NCBI GenBank assembly: GCA_947174365.1
Contig: CAMWIR010000006.1
Coordinates: forward strand, 1 to 44,039
DNA length: 44,039 nucleotides
Reading direction: 5' to 3'
Source of the DNA: an uncultured Ruminococcus sp.
Lineage (GTDB): Bacteria; Bacillota; Clostridia; Oscillospirales; Ruminococcaceae
Part shown: in pieces, positions 33,917 to 41,853 of the stretch
Layout: the number at the start of each line of letters is the position of its first letter
Position numbering within the stretch: the stretch's first letter is position 1
Position numbers and translations under genes: made by a program
Notes under the pieces: generated by a model
Database searches by the model: none
What the model was told of the DNA's origin: nothing
Seen by the model: only the letters and a program-made list of their open reading frames with translations

Positions 33917-34351
33917 TTATCCGTACAGATCCTCTCCTGTTTTAAATAATTCCTCGTAAACACTGTAAATATTCGGGTGAGTCTTTTTTATCCGCAGCGG
34001 ACGCATATTCTCATCAACAAAGCAGTGAGATGTCTTGCCCGTAACACGGGTAACGCCGTCCTCTCCGAAAACATTGTAGGTGACCGAAAATCTCGCTCCG
34101 CCGAACTCATCAATAAGAGCCTTTATAAAAAATCTCTCGTTGAATCTGAACGGCAGCTTGTAAACGCACTCTGCGGACAGCACGGGGGACAATACCCCCA
34201 TTGCCTCCACATTTTCAAAGGGCAGCCCCGCCATATCAAGGGCATAAACCCTTGCTTCCTCAAACCAGCGGATATAATTGGAGTGGTGAACTATCCCCAT
34301 TTTGTCGGTTTCGTAATAGAAGACCTTTCGGGTAAAAGGCTCGAATCTCAT
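33917..34351 (-). CDS. Acyl-CoA thioesterase, 4-hydroxybenzoyl-CoA thioesterase family
   Basis: The 144-residue hotdog-fold enzyme is YbgC/FadM-like. The start [20 protein letters not shown] is characteristic, with the catalytic Asp in [20 protein letters not shown]. It would hydrolyse acyl-CoA or acyl-ACP thioesters in the cytoplasm; the chain length is unknown. AGGTGCGG lies before the ATG. It lies 16 bases after thrS and is probably in the same transcript. Confidence 0.92.
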   Translation of the reverse strand: MRFEPFTRKVFYYETDKMGIVHHSNYIRWFEEARVYALDMAGLPFENVEAMGVLSPVLSAECVYKLPFRFNERFFIKALIDEFGGARFSVTYNVFGEDGVTRVTGKTSHCFVDENMRPLRIKKTHPNIYSVYEELFKTGEDLYG

Positions 34352-34367
34352 TTCTGCCGCACCTCTT

Positions 34368-36314
34368 TTATCTTACCTTTTCCGCATTTTCTCTGAGTAT
34401 TCTCTCAATAACCTCATCCGCAGGGAAAACGCCCAGATCTCCCTCCTTGCAGGAACGCAGGGAAAGGGTATTGTTCTCCACTTCCTTGTCGCCCACAATG
34501 AAGAAGTAGGGGATCTTCTCCAGCTGCGCCTGACGGATCTTGTAGCCAACTCCCTCCTTGCGGTTGTCTATGCGCACTCTTATGCCACGGTCGCCCAGCT
34601 TTTTAAGAACGCTTTGGCAGTAGTCAAACGCCCTGTCGGTAACGGGGATAATACGAACCTGCTCGGGAGAGAGCCACAGAGGCAGTGCGCCTGCATAGGT
34701 CTCGATAAGGTAAGCAAGAGTACGCTCATAGCAGCCCAGAGAAGTCCTGTGAATGATGTAAGGACGTCTCTTTGAACCGTCCACATCCGTGTATTCCATG
34801 CCGAACTGCTCCGCCAGCAGCATATCTATCTGAATCGTAACAAGAGTGTCCTCCTTGCCATAAACATTCTTATACTGAATGTCCAGCTTAGGCCCGTAGA
34901 AAGCCGCTTCGTCAATGCCTATAGTATAATCCACGCCCAGGTCGTCAAGAATTTTCTTCATAGCGCTCTGCGCCGTTTCCCACTGCTCCGCCGTGCCCTC
35001 ATACTTGTTCTTGGGGTTAGCGGGGTCCCACTGGGAGAAACGGAATGTACATTTATCAAGCAGCCCCACCGTGTCAAGGCAGTATTTCGCCAGATCAAGG
35101 CACTCTTTAAATTCATCCTCCAGCTGCTCCGGGCGCAGAATATAGTGTCCCTCGGAAATGGTGAACTGGCGCACTCTTATAAGCCCGTGCATTTCGCCGC
35201 TGTCCTCGTTTCTGAACAGCGTGGAGGTCTCCGTAAGCCTCATAGGCAGGTCTCTGTAGGAGCGTGCTCTGTTTAAAAATACCTGATACTGGAAAGGACA
35301 GGTCATAGGTCTGAGCGCAAAGCATTCCTTTGTCTCATCATGAGGGTCGCCCAGCACAAACATTCCGTCAAGGTAATGATCCCAGTGCCCCGAAATTTTG
35401 TAAAGCTCACGTTTAGCCATATAAGGGGTCTTGGTGAGCATACACCCTCTTTTTGCTTCCTCGTCCTCTACCCAGCGCTGCATTATCTGAACTACCTTTG
35501 CGCCCTTGGGCAGCAGAATGGGCAGACCCTGACCGATATAGTCAACAGTCGTGAAATACTCCAGTTCACGCCCCAGCTTGTTGTGGTCACGCTTCCTTGC
35601 CTCTTCGACCGCCTTTAAATGCTCCTCCAGCTGACTTGCCTTTGGGAACGCCGTGCCGTAAACTCTGCAAAGCTGCTTGCCCTTGGCGTCGCCTCTCCAG
35701 TATGCGCCCGTGCAGTTGGTGAGCTTTACCGCCTTAACGGGAGCGGTGGACATAAGATGAGGCCCTGCGCAAAGGTCAACGAACTCGTCCTGACTGTAAA
35801 AGCTGATATTTTCGCCCTTGCCGCTGTGCTCTTTGCAAAGCTCAACCTTGTAATCCTCGCCCATATCCGCAAGCTTCTTTTCCGCTTCCGCAGGGGGCAG
35901 CTCAAATTTATTAAGCTCCGCACCCTCTTTTACTATCTTCTTTATTTCCGCCTCGAATTTTTCCAGATCCTCCGCAGTAAAGGGCTTGGGAGTGTCAAAG
36001 TCATAGTAAAAGCCGTCATCAATGGCAGGGCCTATGGCAAGCTTTACTTCCGGGTATATCCGCTTTACCGCCTGGGCTAAAATGTGGGAAGCAGTGTGCC
36101 AGAAGGTTTTTCTGCCTTCCTCACTGTCAAAGGTGCATACCTCAAAGGTGCAGTCCTTTTCAACGGGAGTGCGCAGGTCGCAGACCTTGCCGTCCAGCTT
36201 TACGCAGCAGGCAGCCTTGTAAAGCCCCATGCCGATTCCTTTGATGATTTCCGCAGCGGGCATTCCCGCCTCGGCCTCTCTTACAGAGCCGTCTTTCAGA
36301 GTTAGTTTGATCAT
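34368..36314 (-). CDS. thrS: Threonyl-tRNA synthetase
   Basis: This class II synthetase charges tRNA-Thr. The 648 residues are full length. In order come the TGS domain (residues 1-60), the editing domain with HTASH and CAGPH, the catalytic core with zinc ligand in MTCPFQYQVF and motif 2 in RNEDSGEMHGLIRVRQF, motif 3 in HRTSLGCYERTLAYLIE, and the anticodon-binding domain from about residue 540 (LSPEQVRIIPV). GAAAGGAG precedes the ATG. The gap upstream is only 119 bases and has no T-box, unusual for thrS in Bacillota; an orphan T-box lies 5 kb upstream on the same strand. Confidence 0.97.
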   Translation of the reverse strand: MIKLTLKDGSVREAEAGMPAAEIIKGIGMGLYKAACCVKLDGKVCDLRTPVEKDCTFEVCTFDSEEGRKTFWHTASHILAQAVKRIYPEVKLAIGPAIDDGFYYDFDTPKPFTAEDLEKFEAEIKKIVKEGAELNKFELPPAEAEKKLADMGEDYKVELCKEHSGKGENISFYSQDEFVDLCAGPHLMSTAPVKAVKLTNCTGAYWRGDAKGKQLCRVYGTAFPKASQLEEHLKAVEEARKRDHNKLGRELEYFTTVDYIGQGLPILLPKGAKVVQIMQRWVEDEEAKRGCMLTKTPYMAKRELYKISGHWDHYLDGMFVLGDPHDETKECFALRPMTCPFQYQVFLNRARSYRDLPMRLTETSTLFRNEDSGEMHGLIRVRQFTISEGHYILRPEQLEDEFKECLDLAKYCLDTVGLLDKCTFRFSQWDPANPKNKYEGTAEQWETAQSAMKKILDDLGVDYTIGIDEAAFYGPKLDIQYKNVYGKEDTLVTIQIDMLLAEQFGMEYTDVDGSKRRPYIIHRTSLGCYERTLAYLIETYAGALPLWLSPEQVRIIPVTDRAFDYCQSVLKKLGDRGIRVRIDNRKEGVGYKIRQAQLEKIPYFFIVGDKEVENNTLSLRSCKEGDLGVFPADEVIERILRENAEKVR

Positions 36315-36433
36315 AGTTATTTACTCCTTTCAGATATTAGAGATTAGAGGTTAGATTTTTTATACCCTTGTCCTCATACTGCTTACTTAAATTATTTATT
36401 GATATGAGTTTTGCTGTTTGATGTAATTCGCCG

Positions 36434-37213
36434 TTATCTGACCTTTTGAGAAAGCTTATAAATCCGTTTCAAAGCCCCCATAACAATCCCCTCGAAAATC
36501 CTCCCCAGAATTATTATAACCGCCGTCCAGGCGAATAAATCCGCCGTTTCAAGATATATCTTCGCCCTGAAAAGCATATCCCCCAAGGTGAAATCCGGCT
36601 GACCTATGACCTCCGCTGCTGTGCCGCTTTTAAAAGCAAGCCCCGCCCCCGTGGATATTGCCGAGACCAGAAAGGGCATTATGCTCGGCAGATACAGAAA
36701 CCGCACCCGCCGCAGACCTTTTATCCCAAAGACCTCCGCCGCCTCTTTCAGCTGCACGGGAGCGCTTTGCAGCCCCTCGTATACCGCCGAATACATCACA
36801 GGCAGAACAATAAGAAAGGTCACAAAGGTGGAAAGTCCGCTGCTTTTTATCCACAGCAGCGCCAGTATCACAAAGGACGCCACAGGTATCGACTTCACCG
36901 CCGTCATTATCGGCTGTATCAGCACCTTTGCAGCCTTGAACCGGTAAGCAAACGCTGCCGCCCCGATACCGCCGAAAAGCCCCAGCATAAAACCCGCCCC
37001 TATCCGTAAAAACGAATTTGTGACCGTCCGCAGGAAATTCTTCTCGAAGATCAGCTCCCAAAGCCTTTTTGCCGCCTGCAAGGGCGTTACCAGCAGGACT
37101 TTTTTGTCCAGTATCATTGCCGCCGCCTGCCATATTATCAGCCAGAACAATATACCGAAAAGCCGTTCCCATTTGAATTTTCCCCGCAAGCCTCTGCCGC
37201 CCTGCTTACTCAT
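36434..37213 (-). CDS. ABC transporter permease, NitT/TauT (SsuC-like) type
   Basis: The 259-residue permease has about six membrane helices. It carries the inner-membrane-component motif EAAEVFGIKGLRRVRFLYLP, which docks the ATPase. The N-terminus is basic, followed by WERLFGILFWLIIWQAAAMI. Related systems import nitrate, sulfonates, taurine or thiamine precursors. The ATG at 37213 overlaps the stop of the substrate-binding gene (ATGAGTAA), so translation is coupled. The expected ATPase gene is not adjacent: thrS follows downstream. Confidence 0.92.
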   Translation of the reverse strand: MSKQGGRGLRGKFKWERLFGILFWLIIWQAAAMILDKKVLLVTPLQAAKRLWELIFEKNFLRTVTNSFLRIGAGFMLGLFGGIGAAAFAYRFKAAKVLIQPIMTAVKSIPVASFVILALLWIKSSGLSTFVTFLIVLPVMYSAVYEGLQSAPVQLKEAAEVFGIKGLRRVRFLYLPSIMPFLVSAISTGAGLAFKSGTAAEVIGQPDFTLGDMLFRAKIYLETADLFAWTAVIIILGRIFEGIVMGALKRIYKLSQKVR

Positions 37214-38423
37214 TGCCGTCTGCAAAGGCAGATGTATAGAAAGCCTCTCTGTCGGGCACTGTACCGCCGACCGCCGTAGGGTCAGCCTCGAAAAGCACGT
37301 TCCAGTAGCCGTTTACGGCGTTTATCATCTCATCATCACGCAGCAGGGTGATGTTGCACAGGGGAAGCGCCACCTTTGCCACAGGCTCGGCAATAATATC
37401 ATAGCCGCCTATAAGCGCCGCCGCCTCATCGTTGTTGGCGTTCACATAGTCCACCGAAGCCGCATACTCGTCAAGGAATATATGGAATGCTCCCCAGTTC
37501 CTGCTTACAGCCTTTTTTTGCGCTATGGTAACGCCCGTGATAAGAGGCGTGTCGCTTACCTTATTCCACTCGTCGGTAAGGGAGAGCCATATTTGAATAG
37601 CATCATTCTGCTTCATAGCGGCAGTGACATAGGGCTGGGGGAGTACGGCAATGCCGCTTTCGCTTTCAGCCATGACAGCAGCGCACTCGCTCGCCTCGGT
37701 CTTGTACTCGATAGTAACATCCGTCTGAGGCTCAAGCCCGTTCTGCCTGAGAATGTAGTTCAGCACATATTCGGGGGTAGTGCCCTTGCCCGTTGAGTAA
37801 ACGGTTTTCCCACGCAGGTCCTCGATAGAGTTTATCTCCTCGTTTATCGCAACAATGTACAGCACTCCGAGAGTGTTCACATCGCAAACGCAGATATTTC
37901 CCTCGGTCTTGTTGTACAGCACCGCCGCAAGATTAGCGGGTACATTGGCAATATCGGTGCTGCCGCTTACAACACCCGCAACTATCTCGTCCGCCGCTCC
38001 GTAAATGGAAACATTGTATTTGTTAAAGGTTTCTCCCTTTTCGCTGTCGCTCATCATTTTCACCATGCCCATAGTGGTGGGGCCTTTCAGCGAGGCAAAA
38101 GAATATTCCTCGGGGAAAGTGTTTGATGTAGCGATCAAATCCTTCTGCCATTCGGCTGTTTCCCTTGCAGCCGCCTGCTGTTCCTGCTCGGCTTTCTGCC
38201 GTTCCTGTTCTTCTTTCTCTGCCTCCTGCCGCTGCTGTTCTTCAGCCTTGGCAGATTCTTCCGCAGAGGGTTCGTCCGAACTGTCCGCCTGTACCGTATC
38301 AGTCACCCCGGCAGATTCCGTCGGGATTGCAGTGTTCTCTGCTGTGGGATTGCCGTCGCAGGCCGTTAAGGATAACAGCATTGCCAACGTAAGTATACCG
38401 CTTATTTTTCTTTTAATGTTCAT
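37206..38423 (-). CDS. ABC transporter substrate-binding lipoprotein, NitT/TauT type
   Basis: The 405-residue lipoprotein has signal peptide and lipobox LTAC at about residues 18-21. Residues 25-92 form an unusual linker: first Thr/Ser/Glu-rich, then a Gln/Glu/Lys/Ala-rich coiled coil (EEQQRQEAEKEEQERQKAEQ). The binding domain follows, with LKGPTTMGMVKMM, GAADEIVAGVVSGSTDIANV, PANLAAVLYNKTEG and LRGKTVYSTGKGTTPEYVLN typical of the NMT1/NitT-like group. The linker may hold the domain away from the membrane. The ligand is unknown. GAAAGGAA before the ATG lies just after the stop of the upstream gene. Confidence 0.93.
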   Translation of the reverse strand: MNIKRKISGILTLAMLLSLTACDGNPTAENTAIPTESAGVTDTVQADSSDEPSAEESAKAEEQQRQEAEKEEQERQKAEQEQQAAARETAEWQKDLIATSNTFPEEYSFASLKGPTTMGMVKMMSDSEKGETFNKYNVSIYGAADEIVAGVVSGSTDIANVPANLAAVLYNKTEGNICVCDVNTLGVLYIVAINEEINSIEDLRGKTVYSTGKGTTPEYVLNYILRQNGLEPQTDVTIEYKTEASECAAVMAESESGIAVLPQPYVTAAMKQNDAIQIWLSLTDEWNKVSDTPLITGVTIAQKKAVSRNWGAFHIFLDEYAASVDYVNANNDEAAALIGGYDIIAEPVAKVALPLCNITLLRDDEMINAVNGYWNVLFEADPTAVGGTVPDREAFYTSAFADGNE

Positions 38424-38436
38424 TTTTTATTTCCTT

Positions 38437-38811
38437 TCATATATTAAATTTTTTATCATTAGCGTTCAAATTGGGAATTTCGAAAATTTCCCGTGAATGC
38501 TCGATATATTCGCATTTAATCTCAATAACTTTTCCGGGTCTGCCGAAGCCCTCGCTAAAGAACCCCTTGAAATGTTCGCAGCCTTCCGACGAAACCTCGG
38601 CGGAAATAAGCTCATTTTCCGCAAACTCGGAATTATCCGCCTCAATGTGAAACATATTCACATTAATGAACCGTATCTCACATTTCGGCATATCGTTCCA
38701 ATCCCCCAAATTAAGGCAGCATATCGCTCGCCTTTTCAAAAGATCATACTCAAACCTGTCAATGTATGAATCGTGAAAATCATATCTTTTGAATAACTCC
38801 GTTAAATTCAT
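38437..38811 (-). CDS. Uncharacterised small protein (HDS-motif, immunity-like)
   Basis: I do not know its function. The 124-residue protein starts MNLTELFKRYDFHDSYIDRF; an N-terminal 'HDS.i..i.yd' motif is shared by several small Clostridia proteins, some of which I recall as immunity proteins. No signal or membrane segments are seen. The ATG at 38811 follows GGTGGGAG and is preferred to the in-frame start at 38829. It ends 13 bases before the ABC binding-protein gene, but no functional link is obvious. Confidence 0.65.
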   Translation of the reverse strand: MNLTELFKRYDFHDSYIDRFEYDLLKRRAICCLNLGDWNDMPKCEIRFINVNMFHIEADNSEFAENELISAEVSSEGCEHFKGFFSEGFGRPGKVIEIKCEYIEHSREIFEIPNLNANDKKFNI

Positions 38812-38853
38812 CAACTCCCACCAAAACATTTGATAAATCAGAGAAATGTCAAC

Positions 38854-40023
38854 TTACTCTTCCGCCTTGAGCATTTCCACAAAATGCCTTGCCGCACGTC
38901 CGCTCCTGCCGCTCCGCCGCAGCGCATACGCCTCCGCCTTGGTGAAAAGCTCTTCACGGTCGCATTTAACGCCGTACTTTTCCGCCAGACTCTCCACAAT
39001 TTTCAGATAAGTTTCCTTGTCGGGTTTAAGGAACGTTATCTTCAGACCGAACCTCTCCGAAAGGCTCGCCAGCTCCTCCCTCGTGTCACGGGCGTGAATG
39101 TCGTCCCCGTCACGGTCGGAGAAGCTCTCCCGTACTAAATGCCGTCTGTTGCTGGTGGCATATATCACCGCATTTGAAACCCTCGCCGAAACCGACCCCT
39201 CCAGCACAGCCTTCAGCGTGCCGAAATTCTCATCATCCGAGGCAAAGGAAAGATCGTCTATAAAAATGATGAACTTCAAAGGATTGTCCGCAATGGCCTC
39301 CATAATGTCTGGCAGCTCATGCAGCTGAGGGCGTTTGAGCTCAATAAGCCGCAGACCCCTGTCCGCAAGCTCGTTCACCACAGCCTTTACCGTTGAGGAT
39401 TTGCCCGTGCCCGCATCGCCGTAAAGCAGACAGTTCGCCGCAGGCTTGCCCTTGATAAGCGCCAGCGCATTGTCCAGCGCCTTTTTGCGCTGTGCCTCAT
39501 AAGCCGTAAGATCGCAAAGCCGCCCCGTGTCGGGGGTCAGTACAGGTTCAATGGCATTATTTTTGTACATAAACGCCGTGTACTTGGCGAAAATGCCGTA
39601 ACCCACCGTAAAAAGCCTGTCTATCCTCTCGGCGTACATACTCACGAAATCATAATGCGTATTCACCCAGCCGGGCAGATATCCCATATATCCCATTGCC
39701 GTGCGCACATCTTCCGTGGTCAGCATGGAAATTTCCTCAAAAAGAAGCAGCTCACGCCGTGCCGCCTCCTCCATTACCGGAGGCACCTGCTGCCTCTTAG
39801 CCTTGCGCAAAAGGTAACAGTTTTCGTCCTCCGTGACCGCCTTTGCTATGTAAGCGGAAATGTCCGCCCCGTGCTTGTAAAGGGAGTTCACAAATTCTCC
39901 GCAGGCGTCATTAGTCTGCTCTTTCAGCATATTCAGCAGACGACTCATGGTACCCAGCTTCAGCACATTCCGAAAAACTGCTATCCCCGCCAAACGTCCC
40001 GCAAGATCGGTAAGTCTGTTCAT
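38854..40023 (-). CDS. AAA-type ATPase, DUF815 family
   Basis: The 389-residue cytoplasmic protein is a DUF815-type ATPase. The N-terminal half (to about residue 180) is helical and without a known role. Walker A is GDAGTGKSS at about 201-209. Walker B is KFIIFIDDLSF at about 248-258, with ATSNRRHLVRESFSDRDGDD as the sensor region. The C-terminus carries helical-lid sequence and RRSGRSGRAARHFVEML. Its physiological role is unknown. AAAGGAAG precedes the ATG at 40023. It lies 42 bases before the next gene on the strand. Confidence 0.88.
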   Translation of the reverse strand: MNRLTDLAGRLAGIAVFRNVLKLGTMSRLLNMLKEQTNDACGEFVNSLYKHGADISAYIAKAVTEDENCYLLRKAKRQQVPPVMEEAARRELLLFEEISMLTTEDVRTAMGYMGYLPGWVNTHYDFVSMYAERIDRLFTVGYGIFAKYTAFMYKNNAIEPVLTPDTGRLCDLTAYEAQRKKALDNALALIKGKPAANCLLYGDAGTGKSSTVKAVVNELADRGLRLIELKRPQLHELPDIMEAIADNPLKFIIFIDDLSFASDDENFGTLKAVLEGSVSARVSNAVIYATSNRRHLVRESFSDRDGDDIHARDTREELASLSERFGLKITFLKPDKETYLKIVESLAEKYGVKCDREELFTKAEAYALRRSGRSGRAARHFVEMLKAEE

Positions 40024-40212
40024 TTTATTTCACACTTCCTTTATTTTAATGGATATTGTAAGCCGGAATTTAAACGTAATATTTTTTTATGTATGATCCT
40101 TTTTTCCCCGAAAATGATATCCCTTTTACCTTTTGTGTTGATAAGCGCTTAAAATGTTTTCCCTCGTCGAAATGCCTGAATGGGCAGTTACCCATGATAA
40201 AATAACAGCCTG

Positions 40213-40779
40213 CTATAATTCAGAAACTTTATAACAAAAATATGTTCCCGGAGTAATATTGTCATCGTCATAATACAGTAAACCCAGCTTACTAAACCTG
40301 AATGTCTGCTTATAATCACTCCTTTTCAATTCATCATAAGCCTTTTGATAGGATTCATAGTCTGCACCGCCAATAGCAAACGTCATATGAAACATATAGT
40401 CATTGTCATGTTCTGCCGGGCATGGTCCAAATATCTTGTATAATTCTTCGTTTAACCTTTTCTGTGCCTCTAAAAGCTGCGGTGTTTCTTTTACCCGCAA
40501 GCTCATGCATCCGGATTTGGCTCCACCCAATACGGTAGAGGGGAATATATCCATATCCACAAATTCAATATCAAATGGACATAGTTCCTTTGCAAATTCG
40601 TCAAAGAATATTTCCATATTCTCCAAACTAGGAATCACAAATGGCTGCTTTAAGGAAACATGCTGTGGTAGTCTAGCCATTTCAAATCCAATCTTTCCAT
40701 ACTTATGTGCTTCCAGCATCAATTTTCTGCCGAAATTCTCTGCATTGTTATCTGCAATTAAAACGATAGTTGCTTTCAT
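40213..40779 (-). CDS. 2H phosphoesterase superfamily protein (2'-5' RNA ligase-like)
   Basis: The 188-residue protein has the two H-x-S/T motifs of 2H phosphoesterases: HVSLKQPF at about residues 40-47 and HMTFAIGG at about 131-138. Members act on 2'-5' or cyclic phosphodiester bonds in RNA and nucleotides; the precise substrate here is unknown. AGGAGAGATAG precedes the ATG at 40779. It has its own promoter at 40851-40879 and appears to be a single-gene unit. Confidence 0.8.
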   Translation of the reverse strand: MKATIVLIADNNAENFGRKLMLEAHKYGKIGFEMARLPQHVSLKQPFVIPSLENMEIFFDEFAKELCPFDIEFVDMDIFPSTVLGGAKSGCMSLRVKETPQLLEAQKRLNEELYKIFGPCPAEHDNDYMFHMTFAIGGADYESYQKAYDELKRSDYKQTFRFSKLGLLYYDDDNITPGTYFCYKVSEL

Positions 40780-40850
40780 TCTATCTCTCCTCTTCTTTAA
40801 TCCATAAAATTGAAATTTATCATCTCAGCAAAACCCAATTTACCGCGTTG

Positions 40851-40879
40851 ATTATATCACGTCAAATTTCCCGTTTCAA
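40851..40879 (-). promoter_or_regulatory. Promoter of the 2H phosphoesterase gene
   Basis: On the minus strand TTGAAA (40879-40874) and TATAAT (40856-40851) are 17 bases apart, 71 bases before the start codon. Confidence 0.8.
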
Positions 40880-40952
40880 GCTGCCATTTGTGAAATCGCC
40901 AATGCTTGGGACTATCAATACGAATGGAAAAAGGGATGAAATGATTTACATC

Positions 40953-40980
40953 TTGACAAACATTTTAAAAAATATATAAT
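40953..40980 (+). promoter_or_regulatory. Promoter of the 44-residue orphan gene
   Basis: A perfect TTGACA (40953-40958) and a perfect TATAAT (40975-40980) are 16 bases apart, 50 bases before the ATG at 41031. It diverges from the promoter at 40851-40879. Confidence 0.85.
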
Positions 40981-41030
40981 AATTAAGTAACAATATGTAT
41001 TAAGAAAAGATTAAGAAAAGCGGTGTTAAA

Positions 41031-41165
41031 ATGGGTCAAACAGACATCCAATTTAAAGCATTTATACGTGCAACGCTTGAAACTTTTAAAGATATCTACA
41101 GCGAACCCCCTAATGAAAAGTTAAAAAAGCAGATAGATAATCTTCAGAAAACCTTAGAAGATTAA
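41031..41165 (+). CDS. 44-residue orphan protein
   Basis: A short frame with a consensus promoter and a terminator encodes MGQTDIQFKAFIRATLETFK, then a charged helix with KLKKQIDNLQKTLED. It looks like two amphipathic helices, as in a small regulator or antitoxin-like protein, and I recall similar short Clostridia proteins beginning 'TD.QFKA'. No clear ribosome binding site beyond AAGCGGTG is seen. It lies antisense to where the gene controlled by the T-box would be expected. The function is unknown. Confidence 0.65.
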   Translation: MGQTDIQFKAFIRATLETFKDIYSEPPNEKLKKQIDNLQKTLED

Positions 41166-41232
41166 CGTAAATTCCTAAAGTTGTAAATTTTATTTCAAAG
41201 TCTTACAGCCTTGCAGCTTTAAACCGATCCCC

Positions 41233-41275
41233 AAAATCAGAAAATCCCGAGGGAAACTCCCTCGGGACGATTTTT
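41233..41275. terminator. Bidirectional terminator shared by orphan gene and T-box
   Basis: TCCCGAGGGA (41245-41254) and TCCCTCGGGA (41258-41267) form a perfect 10-base stem around AAC. The plus strand continues to TTTTT (41271-41275); the minus strand continues TTTTCTGATTTT. In the T-box it is the regulated terminator. Confidence 0.9.
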
Positions 41276-41508
41276 ACCGTGATTCCACCCGAATTCGCAA
41301 GCTACGCTGCACTCCAAAAAGGTACACCGCAAAAACCTGCCTCAACCTGCTTTGTAACGGAAGCCGCCGCCGCCGATTAAGGCGGGCTGATAAGGACGGT
41401 GTCTGCCTCTTTCAGCCCTGCTCCCGGTCGCAGCCTGTTGCCGGGCGCTCTCTGAAAAAGCTCTGTGAAAAAAAGCAGCTTTCCTCGTCATCGCTTTTAA
41501 GAATATCT
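41245..41508 (-). promoter_or_regulatory. T-box leader (riboswitch), possibly threonine-specific, with no downstream gene
   Basis: On the minus strand a promoter is followed by a leader with T-box hallmarks: GATGACGAGGAAAGC and the AGAGAGCGCC box of stem I, the T-box core AATTCGGGTGGAATCACGG (two changes from the GGGTGGNACCGCG consensus), then CGTCCC and a terminator stem. A candidate specifier is ACC (Thr) at 41400-41398, next to a GAC/GTC closing pair; this is less sure than the T-box itself. Such leaders sense uncharged tRNA and let transcription continue. No minus-strand gene follows for 465 bases. Confidence 0.82.
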
Positions 41509-41514
41509 AATAAT

Positions 41515-41543
41515 ATAATATCACTAATTTTACTGCTTGTCAA
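41515..41543 (-). promoter_or_regulatory. Promoter of the T-box leader
   Basis: On the minus strand TTGACA (41543-41538) and TATTAT (41520-41515) are 17 bases apart, giving a start near 41508, just before the stem I sequence. Confidence 0.85.
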
Positions 41544-41607
41544 GTGTATTTTTGTACAGCAAATCTAACAATTTATTGGCGAATAGTGTTAAATTATTAT
41601 AAAAACC

Positions 41608-41636
41608 TTGACAAATCCGGGATTTTATATTACAAT
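41608..41636 (+). promoter_or_regulatory. Promoter of the RNase Y leader
   Basis: TTGACA (41608-41613) and TACAAT (41631-41636) are 17 bases apart. The predicted start near 41643 falls seven bases before a compact RNA structure. Confidence 0.8.
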
Positions 41637-41642
41637 AATATT

Positions 41643-41853
41643 GTATGGTGCAGTAATTAAAACTGCGGACAGGCTTGGTTCAATAAACAAGCCCTGTCGG
41701 TAGGTCACGTGCGGGAAATTCCCCCTGCGTACCTTAATAACTGCTTTTACATTATCGCTTCATCGGGGTGTGAGCCGGTTGCGGTAACAGACCCTGCCGT
41801 CGTGGTTTCCCTGCTGCTTTTTCGGGAAATTTTTCTGCACGGCAGCGTCTAAA
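41643..41853 (+). ncRNA. Candidate structured leader RNA or small RNA upstream of RNase Y
   Basis: Directly after the promoter, GCAGTAATTAA (41650-41660) pairs with TTAATAACTGC (41734-41744). Inside lie two adjacent hairpins: 41668-41698 (GACAGGCTTG with CAAGCCCTGTC) and 41699-41733 (GGTA...TACC). This makes a tight three-way junction. GCAGT can instead pair with ACTGC at 41662-41666, so two folds compete. A further nested hairpin spans 41790-41850 (AGAC-C-CTGCCGT with ACGGCAG-C-GTCT, inner TTTCCC/GGGAAA). I match it to no known class. The 3' end is unknown and it may be part of the rny leader. Confidence 0.5.
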
